Origin: Marinobacter sp. BGYM27
GTDB lineage: Bacteria > Pseudomonadota > Gammaproteobacteria > Pseudomonadales > Oleiphilaceae
Reading direction: 5' to 3'
NCBI GenBank assembly: GCA_025153445.1
Contig: JANZNS010000004.1
Coordinates: forward strand, 434,001-498,000
Length of the DNA: 64,000 bases
Part shown: positions 17,693 to 27,359 of the stretch, piece by piece
Layout of the letters: each line of letters opens with the position of its first letter
Position numbering within the stretch: position 1 is the first letter of the stretch
The notes under the pieces: generated by a model
What the model was told of the DNA's origin: nothing
The model's input: only the letters and a program-made list of their open reading frames with translations
Database searches by the model: none
Translations under genes and position numbers: made by a program

Positions 17693-18664
17693 TCATCCCT
17701 CACTGGCGGACCGGAGTCCGCTGGCAATGGCCTGATCCATCACCCAACGCCGCAGCAGCCGAATACCCGGCTCATTCCGCCGGCTGGTCTTGTGGGCAAA
17801 GTAGAAACGGTCACCGGTAATGAGCGTGTGACAGGGCAGCCGGACGAAGGCCGCCTCATCGTCCTCCTGACTGAGCATGTAATCATTGGTCAGCGCGATG
17901 CCCTGATGAAACCGGGCCGCTTCCAGCGCCATCAGCATGTGACTGAAATGCTGCACCCGCGCATGTGCCGGAATGCCCTGATCCGCCACCTGAAACCAGG
18001 CCTGCCAGTCGCCGGATTCACGCCCGTAAATACTGTGAGTCGAGAGTAACGGGAATCCGGCAATCTGTTCGGGGGTGAGCGTCATCGCCTCGCCGTCCGG
18101 CCCGTCTTCGGCAGCGGCACTATTCAGACCCAGCGACTCACACACCCGCTGCCAGAACTGACGGCTACAAATAGGGAACAAGCGTTCCCGATACAGCAGG
18201 TCGTAAGTGAAGGCGCTGGATTCCGGGTGGATGGTGATAAAGCAATCGGCCACCCGATCCGACAGCTGTGGTGATTCACCCGTCATTTCCAGTGCCAGAT
18301 CCACTTGGGAGTGAGCCCGTTTGAGTGCAGGCAATCGCGGGATCACCCAGCGCACCGCGAACGAGCTGAAGACCGCCAGCCGAATGCGAGCCGTTTCTTC
18401 CCCCAGCAGCGCCTCACTGGCCCGCTCGATCTGCAGCAGGGCGGAGCCGATGCTGTCCTGATAACTGCGGCCTTCGTCGGTCAGGGTCAGGTAGCGGCCG
18501 TTGCGCAGAAACAGCGCCTCGCCAAGATAGGTTTCCAGCGCCTTGATCTGATGGCTGACCGCACTCTGGCTGATATTCAGTTCGTCCGCTGCGCGGGAAA
18601 AGCTGTTCAGCCGTGCCACGGCTTCAAACACCGGCAGGGTCCGCAGCGGCGGCAGTTTCATCAT
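17693..18664 (-). CDS. LysR family regulator, GcvA-like
   Basis: A 323-residue LysR-type regulator. The first 65 residues contain the winged helix (LPVFEAVARLNSFSRAADELNISQSAVSHQIKALE), closely resembling GcvA-type members; the rest is a periplasmic-binding-like effector domain. It is transcribed away from an EamA transporter gene, the usual arrangement for a LysR activator and its target. A dyad lies between them. The effector is unknown; a role in glycine cleavage, as for true GcvA, is not supported by the neighbours. Confidence 0.88.
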   Translation of the reverse strand: MMKLPPLRTLPVFEAVARLNSFSRAADELNISQSAVSHQIKALETYLGEALFLRNGRYLTLTDEGRSYQDSIGSALLQIERASEALLGEETARIRLAVFSSFAVRWVIPRLPALKRAHSQVDLALEMTGESPQLSDRVADCFITIHPESSAFTYDLLYRERLFPICSRQFWQRVCESLGLNSAAAEDGPDGEAMTLTPEQIAGFPLLSTHSIYGRESGDWQAWFQVADQGIPAHARVQHFSHMLMALEAARFHQGIALTNDYMLSQEDDEAAFVRLPCHTLITGDRFYFAHKTSRRNEPGIRLLRRWVMDQAIASGLRSASEG

Positions 18665-18698
18665 CGTGACCCACTCCTGTTATACATAAAACTAATAC

Positions 18699-18715
18699 TG
18701 ATAGCTTAAATATCA
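18699..18715. promoter_or_regulatory. candidate LysR binding dyad
   Basis: TGATA and TATCA form a perfect 5-bp inverted repeat around a 7-nt spacer in the divergent region between the LysR and EamA genes. The spacing resembles LysR recognition dyads. Not a strict T-N11-A match. Confidence 0.4.
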
Positions 18716-18791
18716 TTAAACAGGATAAATCAGAACCCCTACACTGGCGACTGCTCATTATTCATTCATGCACCAGATCAGGAGGGGAGTC

Positions 18792-19673
18792 ATGTCAGGC
18801 CGTACCGTCAACAGCGCGATTCTCTTGCTGGTTATCGGCAACGCACTGGCGCTGATTTCAGATGTGTTTATCAAGTTGCTGGAGCCCGGCTCACCGGTGT
18901 TCCAGTTCGTGTTCCTGCGTTGCGCGCTGACGCTCGCCCTGCTGGTTCCGTTCTGGCGCTATATCGACACCGGTCGGCTCTTTGAAGGCCTCCGCGTTCA
19001 CGTCGTGCGGGCCCACGTGCACCTGGTCGGTGTGGTCTGCATGGTACTGGCGCTGGGCGCCCTGCCGCTGGCGACCGCGAACGCGATTTTCTATGCTGCG
19101 CCGGTCATCGTCATGGTGCTATCCGTGATCCTGTACGGCGAGAAACTCGATGGCCGCAGTGTATTTGCCGTCATCAGCGGCTTTCTCGGCATTGTCGTGA
19201 TTCTGCGGCCGGTCGAAGTAAACTGGATGGCGCTCAGTGCGCTGGTAATGGCGGCAACACTTGCGATTAACGCATTGTTGGTTCGCAAGCTCCCCAGCGG
19301 CCAGTCGATGGTGCACAAGTTGTTCCTGACATATCTGCTGGTGCTGCCGGCCAGTGGCGCCTTGATGCTGTGGGAGGGCGCCGAATGGGATCCGTCCATG
19401 CTGATGAGCGCAGCCGGGTCGACCGTCTTTATTCTGGGTTACAACATTACGGTACTGCTGGCCTATCGTCAGGTCGACGCCAGTCAGGTCACCAGTGCCG
19501 AATATACCGGGTTGATCTGGGCCGTCGCGCTGGGCTGGCTCTGGTTCGGCGAAACCCCGGACATCTGGTTCCTGCTGGGCAGCAGCATGATTGTGGTGCC
19601 GCTGGCGCTGATCGGCCTGCGCCAGCATAAAGCTTCGCGCAAGCGCGCCGCGCTAGCCGGAAGCAATTGCTAA
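18792..19673 (+). CDS. EamA (DMT) family transporter
   Basis: A 293-residue drug/metabolite transporter with about ten helices and two internally related EamA halves. The first half shows FLRCALTLALLVPF and ALGALPLATANAIFYAAPVIVMVLS; the second ends with the similar SAEYTGLIWAVALGWLWFGE pattern. It probably exports a small metabolite or amino acid. ATG 18792 has GGAGGGG upstream at 18781-18787; an earlier ATG at 18768 lacks one. It is probably regulated by the divergent LysR protein. Confidence 0.85.
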   Translation: MSGRTVNSAILLLVIGNALALISDVFIKLLEPGSPVFQFVFLRCALTLALLVPFWRYIDTGRLFEGLRVHVVRAHVHLVGVVCMVLALGALPLATANAIFYAAPVIVMVLSVILYGEKLDGRSVFAVISGFLGIVVILRPVEVNWMALSALVMAATLAINALLVRKLPSGQSMVHKLFLTYLLVLPASGALMLWEGAEWDPSMLMSAAGSTVFILGYNITVLLAYRQVDASQVTSAEYTGLIWAVALGWLWFGETPDIWFLLGSSMIVVPLALIGLRQHKASRKRAALAGSNC

Positions 19674-19810
19674 CCGCCCCTCAGCGACACCGCCCTTTAC
19701 GCTCTTCGTTGCCATACCGTAAGCTCACCGCAATCAGATGGTAGTGAAGAGCGCTGCCCACCGGGCCCGTTTCCACATAGAATAAGTCTACAAACTATAC
19801 GGATGGGCCC

Positions 19811-20872
19811 ATGGCACAAAATACCGAGCGTTTACAGGCACTGGACGCCTTACGCGGCATCGCCGCCGTGGGCGTGATGCTGTTTCACTATATTCCCTAC
19901 TTCAACGAACTCTTCGGCCACAGCTTTACCCCCTGGTCGTTTCTGGAGTTCGGCCGTTACGGCGTGCACCTGTTTTTTATTCTCAGTGGCTTCGTTATTT
20001 TCATGACGCTGGAGCGCACGCCCACCGCCAAATGGTTTGGCCTGGCGCGGGCGTTCAGACTCTTGCCGTCGCTATGGGCCGGCATCATCCTCACCAGTAT
20101 CTTCGTGCATTTGTTAGGCCCCGAAAGCCGGCTGGTGTCATTCCCGGATGCATTGGTGAACGCGACCCTGCTGCATGAATACTTCGAACTGCCCCATGTT
20201 GACGGCGCTTACTGGAGTCTGGTGGTCGAAGCGACCTTCTACGTGTGGATGGCGATTCTGTTTTACGGGTTGGGGCAAGGCCAGAAGTTGCGGGTGGTGC
20301 TCTGGGCGTGGGTGATTGGCAGCTACTTTGCCGTCATCTACTGGAAAGCGATCCCTGACGGGCTTGAATTCCTGATCAAGGATTTGTTGTTCACCAAATA
20401 CGCGCCCCTGTTTATCAGCGGCATGCTGCTGTTCCGCTGGCACAAACACGGTACACCGTCGATGGCGGACCGTTTGCTGCTGGTGGTCGCGATGGCCCAC
20501 TGTCTGGTCGCGTACAAGAGCCCGTTCAACTTCTTTGTTGTCGGTTGCTACGCCACCTTCATTATGGCGGTGATGGGCTACCTGAATTTTCTCGCCAACC
20601 GGCCGCTGCTGCTATTGGGCCGGCTGTCTTACGCGCTCTACCTGGTTCACCAGAATATTGGCTACGGCATCATCCAGCTCTGTTATGACTACGGTTTGCC
20701 GGGGCAGGTCGGTGTGATGGTGGCCATCGCGGTCGTGGTGACCCTGGCCTACGGCATCCATACCTTGATAGAACAGCCGGCACTTCGCTGGTTCAGGCAG
20801 TATCGCAAAACCTCGATGGACTCTGACAGGAGCGCGCCTGCGCCTCTGCAGGAGCCGAAGCAACTGCCCTGA
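19811..20872 (+). CDS. acyltransferase 3 family membrane protein
   Basis: A 353-residue integral membrane acyltransferase (OafA/YrhL type) that probably adds acetyl or acyl groups to a surface glycan. The N-terminal signature LQALDALRGIAAVGVMLFHY contains the conserved Arg and His; GVHLFFILSGFVIF and YWSLVVEATFYV follow. About ten helices are visible; the soluble SGNH domain of some relatives is absent. The acceptor is unknown; no glycan operon is adjacent. Confidence 0.88.
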   Translation: MAQNTERLQALDALRGIAAVGVMLFHYIPYFNELFGHSFTPWSFLEFGRYGVHLFFILSGFVIFMTLERTPTAKWFGLARAFRLLPSLWAGIILTSIFVHLLGPESRLVSFPDALVNATLLHEYFELPHVDGAYWSLVVEATFYVWMAILFYGLGQGQKLRVVLWAWVIGSYFAVIYWKAIPDGLEFLIKDLLFTKYAPLFISGMLLFRWHKHGTPSMADRLLLVVAMAHCLVAYKSPFNFFVVGCYATFIMAVMGYLNFLANRPLLLLGRLSYALYLVHQNIGYGIIQLCYDYGLPGQVGVMVAIAVVVTLAYGIHTLIEQPALRWFRQYRKTSMDSDRSAPAPLQEPKQLP

Positions 20873-20894
20873 GGCAAGCCGTCGTGCTGACCCG

Positions 20895-21488
20895 TCACAT
20901 CAGATTGGTCAGCACGATGCCCAGAGTGGCGGCCGTCGTCACCAACGCAAATAGCGCCAGCGCACCGTCGCGGGAAATCATGGCTACCCCGAATGCGGTG
21001 AGCGCAGCACCGCCGCCATTGGCGCTGAACGGCACAATCTCCATAGCCGGCATCGCCAGCGCAACCACCACGCAGGCCGCGGAAGTCACCAGCAGGCCGG
21101 GCCCTTCCACCAGCGCGGTCAATCTGGGGCGGGTCAGTCGATCAATTTTTCTGGCCGGGCCACGCATCCATTTCAGCCCTTTGCGCAGCTTGTCCTGCGG
21201 CATGGTTCTGCAGGTTATCCACCCGGGCAACCAGATATGCTGACGCCGGAACAACAGCTGGCCGGCAGTCAGGATGACCAGCAATGCAAACAGAGTTGGC
21301 ACCCCCGGAATATCGCCAATCAAAGGCGCCAGCGTAATCAGCCCCGCAAACAGCACAATCGGCCCGAACGAACGTAATCCGATCGCTTCCAGTATGCGGC
21401 CAACCGATACTCGCTCATCCGCCTCGGCCACCCGGTCAATGCGGTCGATAAGTTGTTCCAGGTTACTCAGTTCGTTGTTGTCCGCCAC
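20895..21488 (-). CDS. exopolysaccharide synthesis ExoD family protein
   Basis: A 197-residue inner-membrane protein of the ExoD family, with a soluble N-terminus (about 35 residues) and four or so hydrophobic segments: FGPIVLFAGLITLAPL, FALLVILTAGQLLF, LLVTSAACVVVALAM and the C-terminal ALALFALVTTAATLGIVL. ExoD was linked to exopolysaccharide production in rhizobia; the biochemical function is unclear. It lies 32 nt downstream of trxC on the same strand and could share its transcript. Confidence 0.82.
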   Translation of the reverse strand: MADNNELSNLEQLIDRIDRVAEADERVSVGRILEAIGLRSFGPIVLFAGLITLAPLIGDIPGVPTLFALLVILTAGQLLFRRQHIWLPGWITCRTMPQDKLRKGLKWMRGPARKIDRLTRPRLTALVEGPGLLVTSAACVVVALAMPAMEIVPFSANGGGAALTAFGVAMISRDGALALFALVTTAATLGIVLTNLM

Positions 21489-21520
21489 ACGTCCGCCTTG
21501 TCCTGTAATCCGGAGGCTGT

Positions 21521-21958
21521 TTAACCCAGTTGCGTTCGCAGCCAGGCCGTCAGCTGAGAGGCCTGCATTGCGCCGCTCTGGCGAGCAATTTCTTTGCCAT
21601 TGCGGAACAGGATCAGCGTGGGAATGCTGCGAATGCCGAAACGGGCTGACGCCTGCTGCGCCTGTTCGGTATTCACTTTGGCAAAGGCGACCTGTCCCCG
21701 CCAGCTTTTAGCGGCTGACTGGAATTCCGGCGCCATGGCCTTACAAGGCCCACACCAACTCGCCCAGAAATCCACCAACACCGGCAGATCACTTTTACCG
21801 GTATACCCCGGCATTTCCGCGTCACTCAACTCGGCAACAGCACCCTCTGCCAGAGCGCCTTTGCAGGCGCCGCATTTCGGGCCATCGCTGAGTCGCTGCG
21901 CGGGCACCCGGTTCATCTTCTTGCAGTGCGGACAACCGACATGCAGTAGATCACTCAT
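21521..21958 (-). CDS. trxC: thioredoxin TrxC
   Basis: A 145-residue thioredoxin 2. The N-terminal zinc-binding extension typical of TrxC is intact: CPHC at 9-12 and CGAC at 29-32. The thioredoxin fold follows with active site WCGPC at 68-72 and the cis-proline segment SIPTL. It reduces disulfides in the cytoplasm, especially under oxidative stress. ExoD lies 32 nt downstream. Confidence 0.95.
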   Translation of the reverse strand: MSDLLHVGCPHCKKMNRVPAQRLSDGPKCGACKGALAEGAVAELSDAEMPGYTGKSDLPVLVDFWASWCGPCKAMAPEFQSAAKSWRGQVAFAKVNTEQAQQASARFGIRSIPTLILFRNGKEIARQSGAMQASQLTAWLRTQLG

Positions 21959-22211
21959 GGTTCAGGTCTCCTGTGGAAGCACCTTTGTTGTGGGTGCAGG
22001 TTATGCAAAATCAAGCCGGGAAATGATTCTGGTTGAGAACCGTCTCACTGAAGCAGACAGGCGATTTACCTATTCTGACGACACATTGTAACGCTGGATA
22101 CGGGTAAACCTGCCGCTGATGCTGCCCTGATTGCCCATCCACGTTCAGTTTCATTTTCCTGATTACGCAGTCATACGCCGCTGTTCGACGTCAATAATAA
22201 GGAATGCAGTA

Positions 22212-23654
22212 ATGAAACGGACCTTCACCAGCCTGATGGCTGCGCTGTCCCTCGCTCTCGTTTTGCCCGTTCCGGCTTTCAGTGCCGGCGCCACCATAGA
22301 ACTCGATAACACCGTAGATACCGGCGAAGTCCGTTATGAAAGCTACTTCGAGGATTTTGATAGTGGCGTTATGCCGGAAGGATTTCACGAAGGAGCCGAC
22401 AGTGCCCGGCCCTGGAAGCTGGACTCGACCCAATCGAAATCCGGTTCGCTGAGCTTGCGCTCTGGCGTGATCGACCACAACCAGACCAGCTCGGTTGCAC
22501 TGGATACCGACCTGCCCGCCGGCACACTCTCATTCGACTACCTTGAACTGACCGAAAGCTGTTGCGACGTGATGGAGCTCCGCATCAACGGCAAGCGGTA
22601 TAATTTCCGGAAAACAGGTGTGTCCAACCAGTGGCAGCACATTGAAGTGCTGATTCCGAATCCCACGCGACGGGTTGAATTCACCTACCGTAAAGACCCC
22701 GTCACTATTGCGCGTGAAGATGCCGTATGGATCGACAATATCGAGTTTACCGACACGATCAGTCCCACTGCCGATGCGAACGATCCTGATGGCGACGGCA
22801 TTCCCTACGACGTTGAACAACAGTACGCCGCGTTGGATCCTTACGACGCCGACGACGGTTTCGAGGACTACGACAACGATGGTGCATCCAATCTGTCGGA
22901 AATCAATTCGGGCTACTCGCCCGATGTTGCCAATATCTTTGTACGTAAGAACCTGTTTGCTTTCTACCCACTTGGTGACATCAGTTGGGACTACCGCTTC
23001 AGCAATGGCTATATCGCGACTGTTGAGGGTCAGTCACTGAGTGCCCATGGGCGATTCCGCAACGACAGCAGCGGCGGCTATGAGATCCTGGAACGTCGCG
23101 GGGATGGTATTTATATAATGGAAAGAGGCATCAACGACACGGATGGCTCGCAGACCAAGTATGTGTATCACCAGGGGCTATTGAAACTCCCCCGCCACAT
23201 CAGGCTTGGCGAAGATGTCTACAGTTCAACCGATCTCACTATGACGCTGAGTGGAGGCGAGACTTTTGACACACGGGTCGATGTTATCGTGTCCTTACTG
23301 GAAGAGTACCAGCTGCTCTCTTCATCCTCGTCTGCCGACACACTGATGATCGGAACCAGCTCTCGCGCCCTGTCAAATTCTGGCGACTATGTTTACGGCT
23401 CGTCATACCAGCTGCTGGGGCTCGATGTAGGGACTCTCGCTTTCCTTGGCGACGCGCCTTCCGATCTCGTCGACATGCGCGTTGCCCGCATTGATAACAG
23501 CATCGCAGGACAAGCATCAACCTCGACTTCAGACAAAGCCGTCAGCAGAACCACCGGCATCCAAAGCGGTGGCGGAGGCGGCGGTAGTACGTCGCTTCTG
23601 TTCACAGGATTGCTGACTGGCCTGCTGATCTGGCGGAGACGGATGTCAGCCTGA
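22212..23654 (+). CDS. secreted GlyGly-CTERM protein with Ca-binding-type repeats
   Basis: A 480-residue exported protein. A signal peptide (about 1-25) is followed by a carbohydrate-binding-like beta domain (LSFDYLELTESCCDVMELRINGKRY, residues about 100-185). Near 195-240 lie aspartate-rich thrombospondin-3-type motifs (DPDGDGIPYDVE, DYDNDGASNLSE) expected to bind calcium. The C-terminus is a GlyGly-CTERM tag: six glycines from about residue 453, a 15-residue hydrophobic helix and RRR. Such tags are cut by rhombosortase, whose gene lies 2 nt away on the opposite strand. GGAA precedes ATG 22212. Ligand unknown. Confidence 0.82.
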   Translation: MKRTFTSLMAALSLALVLPVPAFSAGATIELDNTVDTGEVRYESYFEDFDSGVMPEGFHEGADSARPWKLDSTQSKSGSLSLRSGVIDHNQTSSVALDTDLPAGTLSFDYLELTESCCDVMELRINGKRYNFRKTGVSNQWQHIEVLIPNPTRRVEFTYRKDPVTIAREDAVWIDNIEFTDTISPTADANDPDGDGIPYDVEQQYAALDPYDADDGFEDYDNDGASNLSEINSGYSPDVANIFVRKNLFAFYPLGDISWDYRFSNGYIATVEGQSLSAHGRFRNDSSGGYEILERRGDGIYIMERGINDTDGSQTKYVYHQGLLKLPRHIRLGEDVYSSTDLTMTLSGGETFDTRVDVIVSLLEEYQLLSSSSSADTLMIGTSSRALSNSGDYVYGSSYQLLGLDVGTLAFLGDAPSDLVDMRVARIDNSIAGQASTSTSDKAVSRTTGIQSGGGGGGSTSLLFTGLLTGLLIWRRRMSA

Positions 23655-23656
23655 GA

Positions 23657-24250
23657 TTAATCCGCCGCTGACGGGCGTCTTCTGCCCAGGAGATGCCCGC
23701 CAGCCAGGCACAACACACCCACAACAGCACCGGTGACTGCGCCCGCACTATGCGCCTGCCAGATCACCGCTGCACCAATCCAGTCAGCACTCAGTCCATC
23801 GCCTGTCATCACTGAATCAGCCAGCAGCTTGAGCCCGGTAAAGACCAGAACCGTAGCGGCAAATCCAGGCCTGTCGGTAAGCGACACAACCCCGCGATAA
23901 ACCAGCAACCCATACAGGCATCCGGAAAAGCCGCGATACCAGTCCAGATCATTCATCAGCCAGGGCAGCGACAAGGAAACACCCAGCGCGATGACCATCA
24001 GCGCGAGTAACCACTGCCAGATACCCTCCCGGTGACTGAACAATGCGCCAATCACCATAAGGCCCAACAGGTTCAGTAGCAGATGCGCCAGGCTCACGTG
24101 AGTCCAGTGACCAGTCAGCAGCCGCCAGTATTCGCCTTCAACGATCCCGGCCCGTGACCACTCCAGCAGCGCACCGGGCAAGGTCCAGGCCGCCAGCAGC
24201 GTGACTGCCAGTATCCAGTATCGTCGCGGTACCAGAGTTGTCAGTAACAT
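23657..24250 (-). CDS. rrtA: rhombosortase (rhomboid family protease)
   Basis: A 197-residue rhomboid-family intramembrane serine protease with about six helices. Catalytic Ser109 lies in GFSG (107-110) and His167 in WQAHSAGAVTG; HWTHVSLAHLLLN (48-60) is the conserved HxxxN-type loop. The small size and GFSGCLYGL form match rhombosortases, which process GlyGly-CTERM surface proteins. The neighbouring convergent gene encodes just such a substrate. Processing would occur in the inner membrane during export. Confidence 0.85.
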   Translation of the reverse strand: MLLTTLVPRRYWILAVTLLAAWTLPGALLEWSRAGIVEGEYWRLLTGHWTHVSLAHLLLNLLGLMVIGALFSHREGIWQWLLALMVIALGVSLSLPWLMNDLDWYRGFSGCLYGLLVYRGVVSLTDRPGFAATVLVFTGLKLLADSVMTGDGLSADWIGAAVIWQAHSAGAVTGAVVGVLCLAGGHLLGRRRPSAAD

Positions 24251-24392
24251 GTGTTCAGCAACATACCGTCAGGTGGTATCCAAGTCGTCAATTCAAGCGG
24301 CCAGTATAGCGCGACAAAGCGACTCAACACCGGGAAACGCCCCCCACTTTCACTTGGCCCCGATCGCACTTGTATTGTCACCCCACTCCGGG

Positions 24393-24420
24393 TTGAAATG
24401 ACTAAAGCAAATGCTTTATT
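24393..24420 (+). promoter_or_regulatory. candidate promoter with operator dyad for monooxygenase
   Basis: TTGAAA (24393-24398) is followed after 16 nt by TTTATT (24415-24420). A perfect dyad AAAGCA-AA-TGCTTT (24404-24417) fills the spacer, where a repressor would block polymerase. A second small inverted repeat, ATACC/GGTAT, lies at 24263-24279. Confidence 0.4.
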
Positions 24421-24477
24421 CATTGTCAGAGTTCCGGCTGCCCCGGAACCGCCACCGCTCATTGAAGAGGAACTTCC

Positions 24478-25968
24478 ATGACCACGCAGCATTTTGACGT
24501 TGTCATTGTCGGCGCCGGCTTATCCGGCATTGGCGCAGCCTACCACCTGCAACAGGAATGCCCTGGCAAGCGCTACGCCATTCTGGAAGGCCGGGAAGCC
24601 ATTGGCGGCACCTGGGACCTGTTCCGCTACCCGGGCATCCGCTCCGACTCCGACATGTACACCCTGGGCTATCGCTTCAGACCCTGGCAACAAGGCAAAG
24701 CCATTGCCGATGGCAGCTCCATTCTCGACTATGTCCGGGACACCGCCAGAACCTATGGCATCGACCAGGCGATCCGCTATAACCACTGGGTCACCCGTTA
24801 CGACTGGTCCAGTGACGACGCCACCTGGACGGTGGAAGCCAAAGTCGGGCCCGGCAAGAAGACGAGCCGCTTTACCTGTAACTTCCTGATCAATTGCAGC
24901 GGCTACTATCGCTATGACGAAGGCTATACCCCGGCATTTCCGGGCGCGGACACCTTCAAGGGCCAGATTATTCATCCCCAGCACTGGCCGGAAGATCTCG
25001 ATTACACCGGCAAGCGGGTGGTGGTGATCGGCAGCGGCGCCACAGCGGTCACGCTGGTGCCGGCGATGGCCGAACAGGCTGCTCACGTGACCATGCTGCA
25101 GCGCTCACCGACCTATATCGTATCGCTACCCGATGTAGATTTGATTGCCCGCACGCTGAATCGGTTGCTGCCAACCGGCCTGGCTTACCAGATGACCCGC
25201 TGGAAAAACGTCTCCCTGCAGACGATGTTCTACCAACTCTGCCGGCGTTATCCCAAGTTTGTGCGCAAGCTGCTGCGCAAACACCTGCGCGCCCAGCTGG
25301 GGCCGGATTTCGACATCGACACCCATTTCAACCCCAGCTATAACCCCTGGGATCAACGCCTGTGTATCGTACCCAACGGCGACCTGTTCAAGGCGCTGCG
25401 TCACGGCGATGCATCGGTCGTGACAGACCATATCGAAGCATTCACTGAGCAGGGTATCCGCCTCAAGTCAGGCGAAACGCTGGAAGCCGACATTATCGTA
25501 TCGGCCACAGGATTGAATCTGGTTACCCTTGGCGGAGCGGACTTGCGGGTTGACGGTCAACAGATCAAGCCCGCCGAGACCATGACTTACAAAGGCCTGA
25601 TGCTCAGCGATATACCCAACCTGGCGTTAGTCGTTGGCTACACCAATGCGTCATGGACCCTCAAGGCCGATCTCACCAGCGAGTATGTGTGCCGGCTGAT
25701 CAATTTCATGGATAAGCAGGGCTTTGATTACTGTACACCGGTGGTCAGCGCCGATGTGGAGCAGGAGCCTTTTCTTGATCTGGATTCGGGCTATGTTCAC
25801 CGAGCCGAGGCCCACCTGCCAAAACAGGGCGATCGCAAGCCTTGGAAGCTGTATCAGAACTACCTGCTGGATTTGGTGAATATGCGGTTTGGCCGCGTTG
25901 CCGACGGCGCGATGACCTTTGGGCGGGCTGGCGAACCCGCCACACAGGTGGCCGACCAACAGGCCTGA
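24478..25968 (+). CDS. flavin monooxygenase, Baeyer-Villiger type
   Basis: A 496-residue FAD- and NADPH-dependent monooxygenase. The FAD Rossmann motif GAGLSG is at 12-17 and the NADPH motif GSGATA at 185-190. Between them FKGQIIHPQHW (160-170) matches the Baeyer-Villiger fingerprint FxGxxxHxxxW. Such enzymes turn ketones into esters or oxidise sulfides; the substrate here is unknown. GGAA precedes the ATG. The gene stands alone between rhombosortase and the chemoreceptor, with its own promoter region and terminator. Confidence 0.88.
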   Translation: MTTQHFDVVIVGAGLSGIGAAYHLQQECPGKRYAILEGREAIGGTWDLFRYPGIRSDSDMYTLGYRFRPWQQGKAIADGSSILDYVRDTARTYGIDQAIRYNHWVTRYDWSSDDATWTVEAKVGPGKKTSRFTCNFLINCSGYYRYDEGYTPAFPGADTFKGQIIHPQHWPEDLDYTGKRVVVIGSGATAVTLVPAMAEQAAHVTMLQRSPTYIVSLPDVDLIARTLNRLLPTGLAYQMTRWKNVSLQTMFYQLCRRYPKFVRKLLRKHLRAQLGPDFDIDTHFNPSYNPWDQRLCIVPNGDLFKALRHGDASVVTDHIEAFTEQGIRLKSGETLEADIIVSATGLNLVTLGGADLRVDGQQIKPAETMTYKGLMLSDIPNLALVVGYTNASWTLKADLTSEYVCRLINFMDKQGFDYCTPVVSADVEQEPFLDLDSGYVHRAEAHLPKQGDRKPWKLYQNYLLDLVNMRFGRVADGAMTFGRAGEPATQVADQQA

Positions 25969-25977
25969 GTTGTGCTG

Positions 25978-26030
25978 ACAGACGGGGTTTGGCAACACAA
26001 AGCAAAACATCGTCAAACCCCATCTGTTTT
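25978..26030 (+). terminator. intrinsic terminator after monooxygenase
   Basis: ACAGA and GGGGTTTG (25978-25991) pair with CAAACCCC and TCTGT (26014-26027), one C/A mismatch between the two blocks, followed by TTTT. It closes the monooxygenase transcript. Confidence 0.75.
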
Positions 26031-26132
26031 GACTCAAGGCAAAGCACGCTGACGCTCACAGTGCTATCTTACTGATAATTAGCATGGCATTTGTTCGCCA
26101 TGCCTTCATTTTCAGGGATTTGCACGACCACC

Positions 26133-27356
26133 ATGATGACTCTGCTCAAAAACGCCAGGCTGAAGTACAAGTTCTGGCTGCTCAATATTGTTGTTTTCAC
26201 CGTACTGGTCGTTCTGGCCGGCTACGCCATAAGCGAGATTGCAGTCGCCACCGGCGAGACCTTTGAGGCCGCCTTTGCGGAGCACGCCGGCGGCTTTGCC
26301 GGCATCGTGCTCGTGCTCATGCTGCTCGAAATGGCTGGTTCCCAGTTGCTGATCAGCTTTATCGAGCGGCATATACACCGCCTCAAGAACACCATGGTCG
26401 ACGTGCAGCGCACCGGTAATCTCAGCCTGCGGGCCGATGTTGATTCCACCGATGAGATCGGCGAGATGGCGGAAGCTTTCAACGCCATGCAAGGGCGGAC
26501 CGGGCATGCTGTGCTGAGCATGAAAGATGCCATCCACAGGCTCGAAGCGGAAGTCACCGCATTAACCGCTGCCACCGAACGCAGCCGCGATGAACTGAAA
26601 CGCCAGCAGCAGGGAACTGATCGCTCAGCGGATGCCGTTGACGCCATGTTGACCGGGTTTCAGGGGATCGCCAGCCAGGCGGATAACGCCAAGGAACTAT
26701 CCCGCGAGGCGCGACTGGCGGCTACGACCGGCCGAGATCGGGTCGCGCGCACATCAAACTCTATTCAAAAGTTGGCTGAAGTCATTGCCCAGTCTGCCAG
26801 CAGCGTCGAGGCGCTGGCCGAAAACAGCCGTGAAATCGGAAGCACGGTGACGGAGATTCAGGGCATCGCCGAACAGACCAACCTGCTGGCGCTCAACGCG
26901 GCCATCGAAGCCGCCAGAGCCGGCGAGCAGGGGCGCGGATTTGCAGTCGTCGCCGACGAGGTACGCAACCTGGCACGCCGGGTTCAGGATTCAACCGAGC
27001 AGATTCAGGGCACCATCGATCGCCTGCTCGCCACCATGGGATCAGCAGTTGAGCAGATGAACGCCAGCTCCGCCGATGCTTCCCGCTGCGTGGAGGAAGC
27101 CGATGCCGGCACGATCGCGCTGCAGGAAATCAATGCCGTCGTGCAGCAGATTGATGACACCAATCAGGACATTGCCCGCGTATCAGCCGATCAAACGGCT
27201 GCTACAGATGCAGTCCAGCACGACATCCAGAGTATCCGTGAAACAACCCAGAGCATGGTGGACCAGCTGGTCGACAGTGCCAGCATGAGCCAACGCCTGA
27301 AGGCGCTGATTGCCGAACTGGAAACTGTCGCCGCACAGGTGTCGGTGGATCAATAG
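26133..27356 (+). CDS. methyl-accepting chemotaxis protein
   Basis: A 407-residue chemoreceptor. Two transmembrane helices near residues 13-33 and 53-75 are joined by a loop of only about 20-25 residues, so there is no periplasmic ligand domain. A HAMP-like segment follows, then the long coiled-coil signalling domain with hairpin tip [37 protein letters not shown]. It should report to CheA/CheW, perhaps sensing membrane state or energy. The start is uncertain: the frame opens at 26091, and neither start has a strong ribosome site. Confidence 0.85.
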   Translation: MMTLLKNARLKYKFWLLNIVVFTVLVVLAGYAISEIAVATGETFEAAFAEHAGGFAGIVLVLMLLEMAGSQLLISFIERHIHRLKNTMVDVQRTGNLSLRADVDSTDEIGEMAEAFNAMQGRTGHAVLSMKDAIHRLEAEVTALTAATERSRDELKRQQQGTDRSADAVDAMLTGFQGIASQADNAKELSREARLAATTGRDRVARTSNSIQKLAEVIAQSASSVEALAENSREIGSTVTEIQGIAEQTNLLALNAAIEAARAGEQGRGFAVVADEVRNLARRVQDSTEQIQGTIDRLLATMGSAVEQMNASSADASRCVEEADAGTIALQEINAVVQQIDDTNQDIARVSADQTAATDAVQHDIQSIRETTQSMVDQLVDSASMSQRLKALIAELETVAAQVSVDQ

Positions 27357-27359
27357 GCG

